Shown here piece by piece: positions 10,628-21,514 of a stretch of 64,000 bases of DNA; position 1 is the first letter of the stretch, and every line of letters begins with the position of its first letter. Source of the stretch: Massilia sp. 9I (GTDB lineage Bacteria; Pseudomonadota; Gammaproteobacteria; Burkholderiales; Burkholderiaceae_D); the NCBI RefSeq assembly GCF_902506415.1, contig NZ_LR733275.1, positions 3,251,517 to 3,315,516 on the forward strand, read 5' to 3'. The position numbers and the translations under genes were made by a program. The notes below the pieces were generated by a model. It made no database searches. It was not told the DNA's origin and saw only the letters and a program-made list of their open reading frames with translations.

Positions 10628-10631
<4 letters not shown>
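9366..10631 (-). CDS. PLP-dependent decarboxylase, exosortase A system-associated
   Basis: A 421-aa fold-III PLP enzyme of the ornithine/diaminopimelate decarboxylase superfamily. The PLP lysine is in HYSIKANP (K80), followed by a glycine-rich G-G-G-F-G-I-P phosphate-binding region and a C-terminal ESGAYG-like QSGAYGLSASPGGF. Paired with the acyl ligase upstream, it corresponds to the decarboxylase family found in XrtA/PEP-CTERM loci. Its ATG (10631) overlaps the ligase stop as ATGA. The substrate is unknown; decarboxylation of a carrier- or CoA-linked amino acid product is possible but not shown. Confidence 0.87.
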
Positions 10632-12196
<1,565 letters not shown>

Positions 12197-12243
12197 AGTG
12201 GTAGCAATCTGGATAAGCGGACGCGTAGCTGGCGCAGGGCGCA

Positions 12244-12252
12244 ATCTTATCA
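12244..12252 (-). promoter_or_regulatory. Extended -10 promoter for the ligase-decarboxylase pair
   Basis: On the minus strand the sequence reads TGATAAGAT: a TGn extension plus a TAAGAT -10 box, 48 bases before the ligase ATG. The same 15 bases (AAACTGATAAGATTG) recur in front of phaA, which supports promoter function. No good -35 is visible, as expected for an extended -10. Confidence 0.45.
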
Positions 12253-12297
12253 GTTTGCAGGTCCGCCTTGCTGCTCCCGGCGGCGAAGCCATGCGTG

Positions 12298-12325
12298 GTG
12301 ACATTCGCGCCAGTCCGTTTATACT
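12298..12325 (+). promoter_or_regulatory. Sigma-70 promoter placing the transcript start at the ATG
   Basis: GTGACA (12298-12303), a 16-base spacer and TATACT (12320-12325) form a good sigma-70 match. Transcription would start about 7 bases later, at or next to the ATG at 12332, and no Shine-Dalgarno sequence is present. This predicts a leaderless mRNA for the aminotransferase-like gene. Confidence 0.5.
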
Positions 12326-12331
12326 CGCTGG

Positions 12332-13522
12332 ATGCTGCCGGCTTCTTCCCCCCTTCGCCCCCTGGTCCCGATTGCCCCGGTGCTGTCGGCCGCCTCGTTC
12401 CGGCGCGCAGCCGCCCAGCCGGTGCGCTCGGTGCTGGACGCCGGCGCGGTCCGCCTGGTGACGAGCGGGCGCGTGGCCATTGCGCTGGCCCTGCGCGAGC
12501 TCGGCGTCGGCCCGGGCGACAAGGTGCTGGTGCCGGCCTGGCACAGCCCGTCGATGGTCCCGCCGGTGCTGTGGCGCGGCGCGACGCCGGTGTTCTACCG
12601 GGTCGGACCGGACGGCGGGGCCGACCTGGCCGACATCGCGGCCAAGCTCGAGGGCGCGCGGGTCTTGATGGCGACGCACTACTTCGGCTTCCACCAGGAC
12701 CTGGACGCGCTGCGCGCCCTGTGCGACGCCCATGGACTCAAGCTGCTGGAAGACTGCGCCCACGCCTTCATCGGCGAATACCGCGGCCGCCCGCTCGGCT
12801 CCTACGGCGACTACGCCATCGCCAGCAGCATGAAATTCTTCCCGGTCTATGAGGGTGGTGTGCTGGTCTCGGCGCGCGCCCCCTTGGATGGCGTGGCGCT
12901 GCAGTCGGCCGGTCCCGGCTTCGAAACCAAGGCGTTTCTCAATTCGCTGGAGCGCGGCTTCGCCTATGGCCGCCTGCCGGCCGTACGCGCCGCCCTGTGG
13001 CTGCCGCTCAAGCTCAAGGACCTGGCCTGGGGCCTGCTCAAGGCGCGCCGCCCGGCCGGCACGGCGGCGCCGGCGCTGGCCCCCGACTCCTCCGACAGCA
13101 GCTTCGATTTCGATCCGCACTGGATCGACAAGCGTTCCTCGCTGTTCGCGCGCAGCGTGCTGCGCCTGGCCTCCCCGGGGCGCATCGCCGCGCTGCGGCG
13201 CGCCCACTACCTGCGCCTGGACGAGGCCTTGCGCGGCTTGCCCGGCCTGCGCCCCCTGTTTGCCGCCCTGCCCGACGGCGTCTGCCCCTGGGTCTACCCG
13301 CTGGTGGCCGCGGAACCCGACGCCCTGGCGGCGCGCCTGGCCGCGGCCGGGGTGCCGGTGACCCGCTTCGGCCGGCCCCTGTGGCAGGGCGTGGATGCCG
13401 CCACCTGCTCCAACGCGGCGCAGCTGTCGTACAGCGTGCTGGCCCTGCCCTGCCACCAGGAGCTGCACGCGCAGGAATTGGACTGGCTGATCGCCACCGT
13501 GCGCAAGGTGGCGAGCGCATGA
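12332..13522 (+). CDS. DegT/DnrJ/EryC1/StrS-type PLP protein
   Basis: A 396-aa fold-I PLP enzyme of the sugar aminotransferase superfamily. Visible blocks are TSGRVAIALALREL (cofactor phosphate region), LEDCAHAF and SSMKFFPVYEGG, where K168 is the expected Schiff-base lysine. Members of the family transaminate keto-sugars, but members in XrtA loci have no firmly assigned substrate. The start has no ribosome site and sits directly after a TATACT box. It begins a five-gene operon: the stop overlaps the next ATG (ATGA at 13519-13522). Confidence 0.82.
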   Translation: MLPASSPLRPLVPIAPVLSAASFRRAAAQPVRSVLDAGAVRLVTSGRVAIALALRELGVGPGDKVLVPAWHSPSMVPPVLWRGATPVFYRVGPDGGADLADIAAKLEGARVLMATHYFGFHQDLDALRALCDAHGLKLLEDCAHAFIGEYRGRPLGSYGDYAIASSMKFFPVYEGGVLVSARAPLDGVALQSAGPGFETKAFLNSLERGFAYGRLPAVRAALWLPLKLKDLAWGLLKARRPAGTAAPALAPDSSDSSFDFDPHWIDKRSSLFARSVLRLASPGRIAALRRAHYLRLDEALRGLPGLRPLFAALPDGVCPWVYPLVAAEPDALAARLAAAGVPVTRFGRPLWQGVDAATCSNAAQLSYSVLALPCHQELHAQELDWLIATVRKVASA

Positions 13523-14577
13523 GCTGGCATACCATTCCCGCCGCCCGCTTGTCCGAGCATGCGCCGGCCTGGCGCGCACTGCACGCCGCCTGCGGCGCGC
13601 CGGTGCCCCTGTCGTATGAATTCGTGGCGCCGCTGGTCGAACAGATGGGCAGTGGCGCCGAACTGCTGGCCTGGTGCGAAAAGGACGGCCAGGTGGTGGC
13701 GATGGCGCTGGTGGCGCCCTCGGGACGCGCCTCCTGGAGCACCTTCCAGCCGCCCCAGGCCCCGCTCGGACTGTGGCTGCAGGCAAGCGGGGAACCGCTG
13801 GAAGCACTGCTGGCCGGCCTGCTGCGCGCCCTGCCCGGCTTCCCGCTGGTGTTCGCCCTGACCCAGATGGACCCGGCGCTGGCGCCGCGTCCGGACGACA
13901 GCGCCGCCCTCGGCACCCTCGACTACATCGACACCGCGCGGGTCACGTTGACCGGCGACTTCGACACCTACTGGCAGGGACGCGGCAAGAACCTGCGCGC
14001 CAACCTCAAGAAGCAGCGCGCCCGCCTCGCCCGCGATGGCATCGTACCGCGCCTGGAGGTGGGCCGCGACCCGCAGGACATGGCGCGCGCGGTCGAGGAC
14101 TACGGCCGGCTCGAACAGGGCGGCTGGAAGGCCGGCCAGGGCACGGCGGTGCAGGCCGCGAATGCCCAGGGCCGCTACTACCGCGCCATGCTGGAGCGCC
14201 TGGCTGCGCGCAGCGCCGCCAGCGTCTGCCGTTATTACCTGGGCGAGCGCCTGGTCGCGATGGACTTGTGCGTCGAAGACGCCGGCAGCATCGTGGTGCT
14301 CAAGACCAGCTACGACGAATCGGCCGCGGACGGCCTCTCGCCGGCGCTCCTGATGCGCGAGGAAGCGACCCGGCGCCTGTTCGAGGAAGGACGCCTGGCG
14401 CGCATCGAGTTCTACGGACGCGTGATGGAATGGCATCTGCGCTGGACGGACGAGGTGCGCACTATGTACCATATCAATTATTATCGTTGGCCGGGCTTGC
14501 GCCGCCTGCGTGCGATGCTGGCTTCGCGCCCGTCGCAGGCACGCGCCGCCGATCCGGCCCGTTCGGGGGCGCCATGA
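13519..14577 (+). CDS. GNAT/FemAB-like acyltransferase (XrtA-associated type)
   Basis: 352 aa. The C-terminal half contains the CelD/BcsL/FemAB-like acetyltransferase block: N-L-R-A-N-L-K-K-Q-R-A-R near residue 160, then R-Y-Y-L-G-E-R-L-V-A-M-D and S-Y-D-E-S. Proteins of this kind transfer acyl or aminoacyl groups and occur in PEP-CTERM/XrtA loci. Here it sits immediately before the acyl carrier protein, so it is a plausible transferase for the ACP-bound group. The frame is open much further upstream; ATG 13519 is chosen because of the ATGA overlap and the conserved start. Confidence 0.75.
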   Translation: MSWHTIPAARLSEHAPAWRALHAACGAPVPLSYEFVAPLVEQMGSGAELLAWCEKDGQVVAMALVAPSGRASWSTFQPPQAPLGLWLQASGEPLEALLAGLLRALPGFPLVFALTQMDPALAPRPDDSAALGTLDYIDTARVTLTGDFDTYWQGRGKNLRANLKKQRARLARDGIVPRLEVGRDPQDMARAVEDYGRLEQGGWKAGQGTAVQAANAQGRYYRAMLERLAARSAASVCRYYLGERLVAMDLCVEDAGSIVVLKTSYDESAADGLSPALLMREEATRRLFEEGRLARIEFYGRVMEWHLRWTDEVRTMYHINYYRWPGLRRLRAMLASRPSQARAADPARSGAP

Positions 14578-14594
14578 CCCCCGCGGAGCCTTTT

Positions 14595-14840
14595 ATGTAT
14601 CTCGAACAAGTCAAAACCATCCTGGGCGAGGTACTCAACCTCGGCCCTGCCGCCAATGCCCTGACGGCCGATTCGCCGCTGCTCGGCAGCCTGCCGGAAC
14701 TCGATTCAATGGCCGTGGTCAGCCTGATCGGCGCGCTCGAAGAGCACTTCGGCATCGCCATCGACGACGACGACATCAGCGCCAGCACCTTCTCAACCCT
14801 GGGAAGCCTGGCCGCCTTCGTCGAGCAAAAAGCCGCCTGA
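14595..14840 (+). CDS. Acyl carrier protein (XrtA-locus type)
   Basis: 81 aa, the usual ACP length, acidic and helical. The phosphopantetheine attachment serine is S38 in ELDSM. Start chosen at ATG 14595 because GGAG at 14585-14588 lies 6 bases upstream; an in-frame ATG at 14574 would instead overlap the previous stop as ATGA and add 7 residues. It would carry the group activated by the ligase at 10628-12196. The stop overlaps the next start (TGATG at 14838-14842). Confidence 0.9.
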   Translation: MYLEQVKTILGEVLNLGPAANALTADSPLLGSLPELDSMAVVSLIGALEEHFGIAIDDDDISASTFSTLGSLAAFVEQKAA

Positions 14841-15700
14841 TGGCTGCCCACAGGCTGCCGCCGCCCGAACCCTTGTTCCTGGACGCGCCGGGCGGCGCGC
14901 GATTCTGCCTGTATCACGCGACGCCCGAGGCGCCGCGTGCGGCCCTGGTCTACCTGCATCCCTTCGCCGAAGAGCTGAACAAGTCGCGCCGCGCCGTGGC
15001 ATGCACCGCGCGTGCTTTGGCAGCAAACGGCGTGGCGGTGCTGCAGATCGACGTGGGGGGATGCGGCGACAGCGGCGGCGAATTCGTCGACGCCAGCTGG
15101 GACGGCTGGCTGGACGACACGGCCGTTGCCTGCGCCTGGCTCGCCGACAAGAGCGGCCTGCCGGTCGGACTGTGGGGCTTGCGCCTGGGCGCCACCCTGG
15201 CGCTCGACTACGCGGCCTCGCGCGCGCCCGTTGCCCGCCTGCTGCTGTGGCAGCCCGTCGCCTCCGGCGCCACCTTCCTGACCCAGTTCCTGCGCCTGCG
15301 CCTGGCCAATGCCATCCTGCAGGAAGGCGCCAGCACGCGCGGCGGCACCGAGGCCCTGCGCGAGGATCTGCGTGCCGGCCAGACCCTCGACATCGCCGGC
15401 TACGAGCTGGCGCCGAAGCTGGCGCTGGCGCTGGACGGGCTGGACGTGTCGCGCATGGCGGTTACCGGCTGTAAGGTCGACTGGTTCGAGGTCGTGGCAT
15501 CGAGCGAACGCCCGCTGGCGCCGGCCACCGCGCGCACCGCCTGGCACCTGCGCGCGCTCGGCGTCGACCTGCACACGCAGACGGTCGCCGCGCCCCAGTT
15601 CTGGAACACGCAAGAGATCGAGGAAGCCCCAGGCCTGCTGGCGGCGACGCTCGCGGTTTTCGCGCCGGCACAAGGAGAAGCGCAAGGAGAAACGCAATGA
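14840..15700 (+). CDS. Hydrolase 2, exosortase A system-associated (alpha/beta hydrolase)
   Basis: 286 aa, alpha/beta-hydrolase fold. The N-terminal H-P-F-A-E-E-L-N-K-S-R-R block and D-V-G-G-C-G-D-S-G-G-E-F are characteristic of the hydrolase 2 family that accompanies exosortase A. The usual G-x-S-x-G elbow is replaced by G-L-R-L-G-A-T, so a classical serine nucleophile is not evident there. It probably acts on a thioester or ester of the module, but no substrate is known. It is coupled to both neighbours by overlapping stop/start codons. Confidence 0.83.
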   Translation: MAAHRLPPPEPLFLDAPGGARFCLYHATPEAPRAALVYLHPFAEELNKSRRAVACTARALAANGVAVLQIDVGGCGDSGGEFVDASWDGWLDDTAVACAWLADKSGLPVGLWGLRLGATLALDYAASRAPVARLLLWQPVASGATFLTQFLRLRLANAILQEGASTRGGTEALREDLRAGQTLDIAGYELAPKLALALDGLDVSRMAVTGCKVDWFEVVASSERPLAPATARTAWHLRALGVDLHTQTVAAPQFWNTQEIEEAPGLLAATLAVFAPAQGEAQGETQ

Positions 15701-16542
15701 GTGCCGGCGAACGCGCCCTCGCCTTCCCCTGCGGCGGCGACACCCTGGTCGGCATCCTGCACCTGCCGCCGCAGCCGCGCGCGCGCGGCGTGGTGGTGGT
15801 GGTCGGCGGTCCCCAGTACCGCGCGGGCAGCCACCGCCAGTTTACGCTGCTGGCGCGCAGCCTGGCCGCAGCCGGCACCCCGGTGATGCGCTTCGACTAC
15901 CGCGGCATGGGCGACAGCGAAGGTGCGGCGCGCAGCTTCGAGGACGTGGCCGAGGACCTGCGCGCGGCGATCGACCGCTTCATGCTGGAGGCGCCCGGTT
16001 TGCGCGAGGTGGTGCTGTGGGGCCTGTGCGACGGCGCCTCCGCCGCCGCCCTCTATGCGCCACAGGATGCGCGGGTAGCGGGCGTGGTGCTGCTCAATCC
16101 CTGGGTGCGCACCGAACAGGGCGCCGCGCGCGCCACGCTCAAGCATTACTACGGCGGGCGCCTGCGCGACCCGGCGCTGTGGCGCAAGGTGGCCGCGGGA
16201 CGCTTCGACCTGTCAGGCTCGCTGCGCTCGATGCTCGGGGTGGTGCGCAGCGCGCTGACGCCCACGCCCCCAGAACCGGAAGAAGCATGCGGCGCGGCCC
16301 TGCCGGAGCGCCTGCACGCGAACCTGGCCGGGTTCACTGGCCGCATCCTGGTGCTGCTGGCCGGCGCCGACCTGACCGCGCAGGAATTCGCGGACACGGC
16401 GCGCGCGCCGCAATGGCGCGCGCTGCTGGATGGCCCGCGCGCCGAATGCCGTACCCTGCCCCAGGCCGACCATACCTTCTCGCGCCGCGAATGGCACGAT
16501 CAGGTGGTGGCGTGGACAGTGGCGTGGCTGGGCAGCTGGTAA
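15697..16542 (+). CDS. Hydrolase 1, exosortase A system-associated (alpha/beta hydrolase)
   Basis: 281 aa, alpha/beta-hydrolase fold. It shows VVGGPQYRAGSHRQF followed by FDYRGMGDSEG, the typical pattern of the hydrolase 1 family found with exosortase A. The elbow region reads LWGLCDGASAA, with cysteine or aspartate in place of a standard serine. The last gene of the plus-strand operon, it converges on the beta-helix gene with only 4 bases between the stops. Confidence 0.83.
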   Translation: MSAGERALAFPCGGDTLVGILHLPPQPRARGVVVVVGGPQYRAGSHRQFTLLARSLAAAGTPVMRFDYRGMGDSEGAARSFEDVAEDLRAAIDRFMLEAPGLREVVLWGLCDGASAAALYAPQDARVAGVVLLNPWVRTEQGAARATLKHYYGGRLRDPALWRKVAAGRFDLSGSLRSMLGVVRSALTPTPPEPEEACGAALPERLHANLAGFTGRILVLLAGADLTAQEFADTARAPQWRALLDGPRAECRTLPQADHTFSRREWHDQVVAWTVAWLGSW

Positions 16543-16546
16543 AGAC

Positions 16547-17968
16547 TCAGCGCGCCTTGGCCAGGCAGGCCGAGAAATCCTCGAAGGCGCCATAGGCCGC
16601 CTGTGCCGGACGCTTGGCGCCGCACAGGTCGACGCCCTCGCCGCCAGCGACGCGGCGCGGCGCGGCGCCATCCCAGCGCAAATCCAGGCGCGACGCATCG
16701 GCGAACAGGCTGCGCTGCGGATGCCAGCCCAGGTAGAGCGCGGCGATCGCGCTCTCGCGGTTGTCGCCCAGGCGCAGCTGTCCGCCATTGCGGGTGACGG
16801 CCGCGCCGTCGATCAAATTGCCATCCAATTCCGCACTGCTTTCCGGGAAGCGCACCTGCACGCCTGCGGTATCGAGGACGGTGTTGTGCAGCAGGCGCGT
16901 GCCGGCGCTGCTGTTGACGTAGACACCCGCGTCCGAGCAGGACGCGATCAGGTTCGACTCCATGACACCGGCGTCGTGCTCGGTGATGCAGCGGCTGTCG
17001 CGGCAATAGGGCTTGCCGGTGCCGCCGCCGCCGAAGGACAGGCCGACCCGTTCGCCCGGGAAGCCGCGCAGGCGCTGTTCGCACACCACCACGTTGCGCT
17101 CGAAGCGGGTGCGCGCCGCCGCGCCCTTGGCAAACGCGCCGTAGCTGATGCGGTCGCCGTCGGCCTTGATAAAATCGGTGATCAGGTTGGCGCGGATGAC
17201 CCAGTCGCTGGCGGCCACCAGGTCGACCGGCGTCACCGGATTGGAGGTGCGGCGCGGCGCGCTATTGGTGAGCGTGTTCTGTTCGATCAAGCCGGCGTCC
17301 GGGAAGCCGTCCTGGTTGCCGTTGATCTTGAAATGGGCGTTGAAGTCCGTGATCGTATTGTTGACGGCAGCGAAGCCGCGCGCCTTGCCGACCACGTGGA
17401 AGGCGTGCTCGCAGCTGGCCGCCGGCTGGCAGGCGCCGCGGATGTCCAGGTTCTCGAAGCGCCAGTACGGGGCGGCCACGACGATGCCCTCGACCGCGTC
17501 GAGTTCGAGCACGACGGTGCCGGGCTGCTGCGCGCGCACCACGATCGGGCTGCCGGCCAGGCCGGGGCGGCGCGCGTCCAGCGAACCGCGGATCCGGTAG
17601 CTGCCCGGCGCGAAGGTGATGGTGTCGCCGGGGCTTGCGGCGGCGAAGGCCTGGCGCGCCGACTCGGTCGATGTGACGAGGCGCGGCGCGCCGGCCGCGC
17701 TGCCCGCAGGCAGAGGCTGGGCGCCGATCACCAGGTTCGCCGGCACGTACAGGTCTTCGGCGCCGCGGTCGATGCTGCGCAGGCTCTCCGCCATCCAGTC
17801 CCCGGTGCCGGTGATGAGGGGATTGTGTCCGGCGGCGCGCTGCTGCAGGTAGGGCGCCAGCGCACGCGGCGTCACGCCCTCGCCCTGCAGCCAGAACAAA
17901 GCGGCGCCGGCGACGGCCAGCCCGAAGGCGGCCGGCACGGCGGCCAACCAAAGGATTCTACGGCTCAT
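16547..17968 (-). CDS. Right-handed parallel beta-helix protein, membrane-anchored or exported
   Basis: 473 aa. Residues 5-27 form one hydrophobic segment (signal anchor or uncleaved signal). The rest is rich in short I/V-x-N/D-N repeats (for example NLDIRG, NNTITD, RNVVV, LLHNTVLD) typical of right-handed beta-helix carbohydrate-active proteins. It could bind, epimerise or cleave the exported polymer; catalytic residues cannot be assigned. The start overlaps the prsR stop (ATGA), so it is co-transcribed with the regulators. A second secreted beta-helix gene is at 39628. Confidence 0.78.
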   Translation of the reverse strand: MSRRILWLAAVPAAFGLAVAGAALFWLQGEGVTPRALAPYLQQRAAGHNPLITGTGDWMAESLRSIDRGAEDLYVPANLVIGAQPLPAGSAAGAPRLVTSTESARQAFAAASPGDTITFAPGSYRIRGSLDARRPGLAGSPIVVRAQQPGTVVLELDAVEGIVVAAPYWRFENLDIRGACQPAASCEHAFHVVGKARGFAAVNNTITDFNAHFKINGNQDGFPDAGLIEQNTLTNSAPRRTSNPVTPVDLVAASDWVIRANLITDFIKADGDRISYGAFAKGAAARTRFERNVVVCEQRLRGFPGERVGLSFGGGGTGKPYCRDSRCITEHDAGVMESNLIASCSDAGVYVNSSAGTRLLHNTVLDTAGVQVRFPESSAELDGNLIDGAAVTRNGGQLRLGDNRESAIAALYLGWHPQRSLFADASRLDLRWDGAAPRRVAGGEGVDLCGAKRPAQAAYGAFEDFSACLAKAR

Positions 17969-19326
17969 GCGCTGCTCTTGATGCCGTGCCTGCCCATCAG
18001 GTCATACAGCGTCGGCCGGCTCACGCCGAGGACCTCGGAAGCCTTGACGATGTTGCCGTCGACCCGCGCCAGCACTTTCACGATCGCCTTGTACTCGGCT
18101 TCGTCGCGCACCTGGCGCAGGTTGATCGGTTCTTCGGTGGCGCCCTCGCCCGGCAGACCGAGGTCGTCGGCGACGATGGTGTTCCCGTCGGCCATGATGA
18201 CCGCGCGCTTGATGTAGTTCTCCATCTCGCGCACGTTGCCCGGCCAGGTGTAGCCCTCGATGGCGGCGATCGCGTCCGGCGCGAAATGCAGGGAAGCGCG
18301 CCCTTCGGCGGCGCAGAACTTGTTCTTGAAGTGGTGGGCAAGTAGCGCCGCGTCGCCTTCACGCGTGCGCAGCGGCGGAATGGTCACCACGATTTCCGAC
18401 AGGCGGTAATACAAGTCTTCGCGGAAGCGGCCCTGGGCGCACAGTTCCTTGAGCTTCTGGTGGGTCGCGCAGACGATGCGCACGTCCACCGGGATTTCCT
18501 CGTGGCCGCCGACGCGCTCGATCACGCGCTCCTGCAAGAAGCGCAGCAGCTTGGCCTGCAGCGCCATCGGCAGGTCGCCCACCTCGTCGAGGAAGAAGGT
18601 GCCGCCGTGCGCCAGTTCGACCTTGCCCTTGGTCTGCTTGGCTGCGCCGGTGAAGGCGCCCTTCTCGTAGCCGAACAGTTCGGATTCGAGCAGGTTCTCG
18701 GGAATCGCCGCGCAGTTGATCGCCATGAAGCGCTCCTTGGCGCGCGGCGACAGCTGGTGCAGCGCGCGCGCCAGCACTTCCTTGCCGGTGCCCGATTCGC
18801 CCAGCAGCATCACCGAAGCCGAGGTCGGGGCCACCTTCTCGATGTTGCGGCAGACCTTGAGCATGCCCGGGTCGCGCGAGATCACGCCCGACAGCGGCGA
18901 ATCGGCCTGCGACTGCTGCATGCGGCGGTTTTCCATCTGCAGGTTGTGCAGGAAGAAGGCGCGCTGGATCACCAGGTTCAGCACCTCCGGATCGCAAGGC
19001 TTGTGGTGGAAGTCGTAGGCGCCCATGCCGATCGCCTTGACGGCGTTGGCGTGGTCCTGGTTGCCGGTCAGGACGATGACGCGGGTGTCCGGCGCCAGCG
19101 CCAGGATCTGCTGCAGGGTCGCCAGCCCTTCGGTCGAGCCGTCCGGGTCGGGCGGCAGGCCGAGGTCCATGGTGCAGACGGCCGGCTCGTGGCGCCGGAT
19201 CTGGGCCAGCGCCGCTTCGCGGTCGCCGGCCACCACGACGTCGTAGTTGTCGAGGCTCCAGCGCAGCTGTTTCTGCACCCCGGGGTCGTCCTCGATGATC
19301 AAGAGTTTCGGTTTGGTCTGGCTCAC
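17965..19326 (-). CDS. prsR: PEP-CTERM-box response regulator, sigma-54 activator PrsR
   Basis: 453 aa, three domains in order. The receiver has D54 as phospho-acceptor (TMDLGLPPD) and the lysine in HHKPCD. The AAA+ domain has G-E-S-G-T-G-K-E Walker A near residue 175 and GAFTGA, the sigma-54 contact loop, near 235-240. The C-terminal Fis-type helix-turn-helix contains [17 protein letters not shown]. Family knowledge: such regulators pair with PrsK in PEP-CTERM/XrtA bacteria. Likely targets in this window are the -24/-12 promoters at 31051-31065 and 39564-39578. Confidence 0.94.
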   Translation of the reverse strand: MSQTKPKLLIIEDDPGVQKQLRWSLDNYDVVVAGDREAALAQIRRHEPAVCTMDLGLPPDPDGSTEGLATLQQILALAPDTRVIVLTGNQDHANAVKAIGMGAYDFHHKPCDPEVLNLVIQRAFFLHNLQMENRRMQQSQADSPLSGVISRDPGMLKVCRNIEKVAPTSASVMLLGESGTGKEVLARALHQLSPRAKERFMAINCAAIPENLLESELFGYEKGAFTGAAKQTKGKVELAHGGTFFLDEVGDLPMALQAKLLRFLQERVIERVGGHEEIPVDVRIVCATHQKLKELCAQGRFREDLYYRLSEIVVTIPPLRTREGDAALLAHHFKNKFCAAEGRASLHFAPDAIAAIEGYTWPGNVREMENYIKRAVIMADGNTIVADDLGLPGEGATEEPINLRQVRDEAEYKAIVKVLARVDGNIVKASEVLGVSRPTLYDLMGRHGIKSSA

Positions 19327-19338
19327 GTTGTTCCTCGT

Positions 19339-21438
19339 TCAGGCGGCGCGGCGGGCGCGCTGTGCGCCCTGCTCCGCCGGCGTTTCCTGTTGATGGTGCG
19401 GCAGCAGGACCCGGAAGGTGGTGCCCGCGCCGGGCGTGCTGCTCACCTCCAGGCTGCCGCCCAGTTCGTTGATGTATTCACGGCTTTCGAACACGCCGAT
19501 GCCCATGCCGGCCGACTTGGTCGAGTCGAAGGGCTTGAACAGGCGCTCGCGGATGAACTCTTCGCTCATGCCTTCGCCGGTATCGAGGATCTCGATCACG
19601 GCGTTCTCGCCCTGGCGCAGCAGGCGGATCGCGACGCGGCCGGTGCGCGGCGTGGCCTCGATCGCGTTCTGGATCAGGTGCCCGACCACGCGCTCGAGGC
19701 GCTCGCGGTCGGCCAGCACGCGCAGCTGCGGATCCTCGACCGCCAGCTCGGGGCGCGGCTCGAACGCGGCCTTGAGCGCCACCGCCTGCGCCACCACCTG
19801 GTCCAGCGCCAGCGCCAGCGGCTGCTCGGCGTTGTCGAGGCGGCTGAGCTTCTGCAGCATGATCTTCATCTTCTGCACCGAGTAGTCGACGGTTTCGAGC
19901 ATGTCGGCCTGGAATTCGGGATTGTCCTTGTGCTTGGCCGCGTTGGCGTTCATCAGGGACAGCTGCAGCACCAGGTTCTTCAGGTCGTGCACCACGAAGG
20001 TGGACATGCGGTTGAAGGATTCGAACTGGCGCGCCACCATCAGCGCATTGGCGGCGTCCTGCTGCGCCAGCTGGCTGGCGGCCTGGCTGCCCGCGATCTC
20101 GAGCACGTCGATGACTTCCCAGTTCAGCTTGACCGGGCTGCGCGGGTTTTGCAGCAGCACGAAGCCGAACAGGCGCTCGTGCAGGATCAGCGGCACCACC
20201 AGCCAGGCGCGCGGATACTCGGCCAGCCAGGCGGGCAGGACGAGGGCATCGTACTTGCCAGGGCTGTGCGCGTATTCGTGCAGGTCGACCACCCACTGGC
20301 TGCTCTCGAGGAACTGGCAGAAGGCCGAGTCGGCCGGCTCGGAGGCCGCCAGCTGCGGCGCCTGCCAGGTCGCCACCGGCTCGAAGCGGCCCGATTCGCC
20401 GCGCTGCCACAGCGCCCCGCCCGGGCTCTCGACCAGGGTGGCGACCGCCTCGATGGCGCGCTCGCCCAGGTCCGGTCCCGGCTTGGACAGGGTGCGGGTA
20501 AAGCGCATCCACTCTTCGCGGTAGTCGTAGTTGTAGCGGTAGAAGTGCTTGCTGATGAAGACCTTCAGGCGCGCCCGGAAGCTGCCCGAGAACAGCACCC
20601 CGGCCAGCAGGATGACGGCGGCGAACAGGAAGGTCACCTGCATCACCGTGCCCCAGCTGCCGCCGAAGTAGCGCAGGTAGTAGCCGGCCGAGCCCATCGC
20701 CAGCAGGTAGAGCGCGGAGCCGAACAGGGTGGCCGAGTGGAACATCGCGCGGCGCGACACCGCCAGTGGCGAGGACCACAGCTTGCTGCGTCCCAGCGAG
20801 ACCGCGATCAGCGGCACCGTCAGCGCGTTGACCAGGCCGCGCGCGGCCCAGATGTCGCTATCGACGCTGCGGAACAGCAGCGCGTGGCTGTACAGGTAGA
20901 AGTCGTAGGCGAACATGGCGCCGATGCCGAGGCAGGCGAACTTCACGGCCCAGCGCTCGTGCAGGGTGCGGTTGCGGTAGACCAGCTCCACCAGCAGCAT
21001 GCCCGACACCGCCATCGCCACCCGCACCGCGATCGGCAGGGCACCGGTATCGGCGCTGTCCGCCAGGCTCCACCAGCCGCCGGCGGCCGCCGCCAGGCAG
21101 GCGAGGTAGCCAAGGCCGCCCAGCACCAGCACCGGCTGCAGGCGCATTGGCATGCGGCTGGCAGGATCGGTGAAGTGGCCGCGCAGGACCAGCAGGAACA
21201 CCGACCAGGCGGCGTTGCGCAGCAGTTCGGCGCAATCGGCCACCGGCGCGCCGGTGATGCCTTCGGCCGCTTCCCACGCCAGGCTCGCGCCCCACAGCAC
21301 GCTGGCCAGGCAGGCCAGGCCGAGCGCGACGTCGTGGCGGCGGCGCTGGCGCACCGCCAGCGGGGCGCCCAGCACGAGGAAACAGGCGGCCACCAGCGCG
21401 TAGCTGTAGGCCGCGATGCTGGTCAGGGAAACTTCCAT
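19339..21438 (-). CDS. prsK: PEP-CTERM system histidine kinase PrsK
   Basis: 699 aa. The N-terminal third has about eight hydrophobic segments, then a GAF-like region (about 310-470), then the kinase core: H-box FVVHDLKN with H484, N-box Q-N-A-I-E-A, G1 box DTGEGM, and G2 GMGIGV. The 'VHDLKN' form of the H-box is characteristic of this family. It would sense an envelope or surface cue and phosphorylate PrsR, whose gene starts 12 bases downstream. The ligand is unknown. Confidence 0.93.
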   Translation of the reverse strand: MEVSLTSIAAYSYALVAACFLVLGAPLAVRQRRRHDVALGLACLASVLWGASLAWEAAEGITGAPVADCAELLRNAAWSVFLLVLRGHFTDPASRMPMRLQPVLVLGGLGYLACLAAAAGGWWSLADSADTGALPIAVRVAMAVSGMLLVELVYRNRTLHERWAVKFACLGIGAMFAYDFYLYSHALLFRSVDSDIWAARGLVNALTVPLIAVSLGRSKLWSSPLAVSRRAMFHSATLFGSALYLLAMGSAGYYLRYFGGSWGTVMQVTFLFAAVILLAGVLFSGSFRARLKVFISKHFYRYNYDYREEWMRFTRTLSKPGPDLGERAIEAVATLVESPGGALWQRGESGRFEPVATWQAPQLAASEPADSAFCQFLESSQWVVDLHEYAHSPGKYDALVLPAWLAEYPRAWLVVPLILHERLFGFVLLQNPRSPVKLNWEVIDVLEIAGSQAASQLAQQDAANALMVARQFESFNRMSTFVVHDLKNLVLQLSLMNANAAKHKDNPEFQADMLETVDYSVQKMKIMLQKLSRLDNAEQPLALALDQVVAQAVALKAAFEPRPELAVEDPQLRVLADRERLERVVGHLIQNAIEATPRTGRVAIRLLRQGENAVIEILDTGEGMSEEFIRERLFKPFDSTKSAGMGIGVFESREYINELGGSLEVSSTPGAGTTFRVLLPHHQQETPAEQGAQRARRAA

Positions 21439-21514
21439 GGAGTCGACGGTGGCGGCGCGGCGGGTAGGGGGAGCCTGGACGGATTGGCCGAACGGGGCCA
21501 GGCCCCGTTCGGAA

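Noticed and set aside
12197..13807. N-terminal extension of about 537 codons to the acyl ligase frame
   Set aside because: It runs antisense through the DegT-like gene; the conserved ligase domain begins at 12196 and a promoter lies at 12244.
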